NCBI RefSeq assembly: GCF_006442965.1
Contig: NZ_VFWX01000001.1
Location: 496,001-560,000 of the forward strand
Source: Mesorhizobium sp. CU3
GTDB lineage: Bacteria > Pseudomonadota > Alphaproteobacteria > Rhizobiales > Rhizobiaceae
Reading direction: 5' to 3'
DNA: 64,000 nt
Translations under genes and position numbers: made by a program
Notes under the pieces: model-generated
What the model saw: the letters and a program-made list of their open reading frames with translations, nothing else
What the model was told of the DNA's origin: nothing
Databases searched by the model: none
In this document: piece after piece, positions 62,364 to 64,000 of the stretch
How positions within the stretch are numbered: the stretch's first letter is position 1
How the letters are laid out: every line of letters starts with the position of its first letter

Positions 62364-63476
62364 ATGCAGAGCGCCTGTCTGGTCTTTGTCGGCAGCCTCA
62401 ATCGCGAGGCGCCCTATTTCCAGGGCGCGCGCGGCGTCGGCCTCGGCGTCTACGCCTTCGACGAGGCGACGCCGGCGGTTGAAAAACTTGCCGAGACCAA
62501 CGAGGTCGACAATCCGACCTTCCTGTCGGTGACGCCGGACGGCGCGCGCCTCTATGCCAATTCCGAAGTCTTCGCCTGGCGCGAGGGCACGATCTCGGCC
62601 TACAGCTTCGACCGCGCCAGCAATGCGCTCGCCTATATCAACAAGCAGCCATCGCTCGGCAGCATCACCGCGCACAACACCATCACCCGCGACGGCAGCA
62701 AGCTTTTGGTGGCCAATTACGGCATGGGCAGCGGCGGCCCGGACAAAGCGGTCGCCGTCTTCGGCTTCAATGCCGATGGCGGCCTGACCGCGCCACTGGC
62801 CAGCGTGGCACATTCCGGCACCGGCCCAAATGCCGAGCGGCAGGAACGCTCGCATGCGCACAGCGTCACCGAGACCATCCAGGGCGGCATCGCGATCGTC
62901 GCCGATCTCGGTATCGACCAGTTGGTTTCCTACCGGATCGAGGCCGGCGGAAGTCTGACGAAGCTCGCCGCTTCCGCGCTCGCGCCCGGCGCCGGTCCAC
63001 GCCATGTCGCGCTGCATCCGAGCGGCCGCTTCGTCTTCGTCATGAACGAGCTCGACTCGACGGTGGTGTCTCTGGCGCTGGACCCGTCTTCGGGTCGGCT
63101 AGAGTTGATCGACACCAAGCCGGCAGTGCCCGAAGCGGCACGCGCGCATAATCACTGCGCCGACATCCAGATCTCGCCCGACGGCCGCTTCCTCTACGGC
63201 TCCAACCGCGGCCATGACAGCGTCGCCATTTTCGCCGTCGACCAGCAATCGGGAAAGCTCGACCTGGTCGACTTCACGCCCTGTGGCGGCGCCACACCGC
63301 GCAACCTGGCGCTGACGCCATCCGGCCGGCATTTGTTTTCAGCCAACCAGAATGCCGACCGCATCTCGATCTTCGGCCGCGACGAAGCGAGCGGGCGGCT
63401 GACGGATACGGGACGAGCCATCGACATCGGAACGCCGATGTGCGTGCGGATCACGCCGGACCTGCTTCGATCCTAG
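62364..63476 (+). CDS. Beta-propeller lactonase (6-phosphogluconolactonase/YbhE family)
   Basis: The 370-residue product has the repeated blade pattern of the lactonase family: NPTFLSVTPDGARLYA, PRHVALHPSGRFVFVMNEL, ADIQISPDGRFLYGSNRG and PRNLALTPSGRHLFSANQN. This fold hydrolyses sugar lactones. GGGAGGA precedes ATG 62364 at correct spacing, so upstream in-frame starts are rejected. It is divergent from the CoA-transferase operon and shares its promoter region, so it probably acts on the lactone of the sugar taken up there. Confidence 0.83.
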   Translation: MQSACLVFVGSLNREAPYFQGARGVGLGVYAFDEATPAVEKLAETNEVDNPTFLSVTPDGARLYANSEVFAWREGTISAYSFDRASNALAYINKQPSLGSITAHNTITRDGSKLLVANYGMGSGGPDKAVAVFGFNADGGLTAPLASVAHSGTGPNAERQERSHAHSVTETIQGGIAIVADLGIDQLVSYRIEAGGSLTKLAASALAPGAGPRHVALHPSGRFVFVMNELDSTVVSLALDPSSGRLELIDTKPAVPEAARAHNHCADIQISPDGRFLYGSNRGHDSVAIFAVDQQSGKLDLVDFTPCGGATPRNLALTPSGRHLFSANQNADRISIFGRDEASGRLTDTGRAIDIGTPMCVRITPDLLRS

Positions 63477-63480
63477 AGGC

Positions 63481-63987
63481 TTATTGGCTGACCCGCGTGA
63501 ACGGACCGGTATAGGTCTGGCCGGCAAGACTGTAGGTCACGTCGAGCGTGCCTTGCGATACCATCGTGGCGGTAATGTCGGCGCCGTTCGGCAGGCGCCC
63601 GAGCTTCAGCGTGTTTCCGGCAATCCGGCCGGAGCCGTCGGCGACGCCTGGCTTGTTGTCGGCGAGATCGCCCCAGGCATAGCTCACCGTGACCTGACCG
63701 CCCGAGGAAACGGTCAGCACCGCCAGCTTGCCGTCATACATGCCGTTGAGCTGTCCGGCCCAGATGCCGGAGAAGGCGGCATATTTGACCGGCACGCCCT
63801 TGGCGGGCGGCGTGACCGCGATGCCTTGATCCAGCACCGCCGAATTCGGCGCGGCGGGAGCCGCGGCTATAGGAACCGGAGCGGGTTGCGGGTCTGCGGC
63901 AGGCTGCGTGTCGGGCGTAGACTGGCAGGCGACGAGCGCGAAGGCGGCGAAGCCAAGCACCGGCCAGAGCCTGTTCGGTGAAGCCAA
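63481..63987 (-). CDS. Small lipoprotein of unknown function
   Basis: The 168-residue product has a lipoprotein signal with lipobox LVAC (Cys21), a Pro/Ala-rich linker (residues 24-48) and a C-terminal domain of about 105 residues with alternating beta-type pattern (AAFSGIWAGQLNGMYDGKLA, GRIAGNTLKLGRL). It is probably anchored in the inner or outer membrane facing the periplasm. The start is TTG at 63987; the frame stays open to the window edge, so a start further upstream is possible. It converges with the lactonase gene four bases away. Confidence 0.65.
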   Translation of the reverse strand: MASPNRLWPVLGFAAFALVACQSTPDTQPAADPQPAPVPIAAAPAAPNSAVLDQGIAVTPPAKGVPVKYAAFSGIWAGQLNGMYDGKLAVLTVSSGGQVTVSYAWGDLADNKPGVADGSGRIAGNTLKLGRLPNGADITATMVSQGTLDVTYSLAGQTYTGPFTRVSQ

Positions 63988-64000
63988 TCCAAATCGAACC

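Overview
The window is high-GC, gene-dense DNA from an alphaproteobacterium of the Rhizobiales, most likely Mesorhizobium or a close relative. This rests on the many sugar ABC importers, the non-phosphorylating sugar-acid pathways, a D-tagatose/L-ribulose 3-epimerase-type protein of the kind known from Mesorhizobium loti, and palindromic intergenic mosaic repeats of rhizobial type. Sixty-two protein genes are called. No rRNA, tRNA, CRISPR array, insertion sequence or phage gene was seen. The genus call is inference from gene content, not from a search.

Layout. 1-4124: subunits of an acetone-carboxylase/hydantoinase-type enzyme (alpha subunit cut by the window edge) with a divergent LuxR-type regulator. 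4267-9646: a surface-glycan island with a prim-pol-like protein translationally coupled to a GT2-GT4 fusion, a GT32-GT62 fusion (two families best known from fungal mannan synthesis), and a convergent GT10 fucosyltransferase-like gene. 9707-12337: a ketoglutarate-semialdehyde-type dehydrogenase, a DUF1349 protein and a small membrane protein. 12499-22575: a divergent ketose/pentose module under a DeoR regulator, with RbsACB-type importer, 3-epimerase, two FGGY kinases, class II aldolase and HAD phosphatase. 22600-28865: GntR regulator, PLP (Cys/Met-type) enzyme and a CUT1 importer in one direction. 28984-32931: two DJ-1/PfpI proteins (one a GlxA-type AraC regulator), a membrane-anchored AraC regulator and an exported alpha/beta hydrolase. 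33102-40537: AraFGH-type importer, aldose epimerase and SDR dehydrogenase, divergent from a FadR-type regulator and D-galactonate dehydratase; together this looks like D-galactose (possibly also L-arabinose) uptake and oxidation. 40565-42640: a DUF2161 nuclease-fold protein and a TupA-like ATP-grasp enzyme. 42628-53858: a ten-gene operon with CUT1 importer, mutarotase, oxidoreductases, L-fuconate dehydratase and a second enolase, divergent from an IclR regulator and a lactonase; this is a non-phosphorylating L-fucose pathway. 53892-54559: Phd-VapC toxin-antitoxin. 54659-63476: an RbsB-type importer with a split ATPase, joined to a signal-less binding-protein homologue, a class III CoA-transferase and a MaoC protein, with a divergent beta-propeller lactonase. 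63481-63987: a small lipoprotein.

Cross-cutting themes. Five periplasmic binding-protein genes are each followed within about 50 bases by a strong RNA hairpin of different sequence, suggesting a shared way of setting binding-protein stoichiometry. Most divergent regulator/operon pairs carry a clear inverted-repeat operator candidate. Many gene pairs overlap by ATGA or GTGA, and several starts are GTG or TTG, chosen from ribosome-binding-site position. The least explained parts are the glycan island with its prim-pol partner and the CoA-transferase/MaoC/signal-less binding-protein operon.
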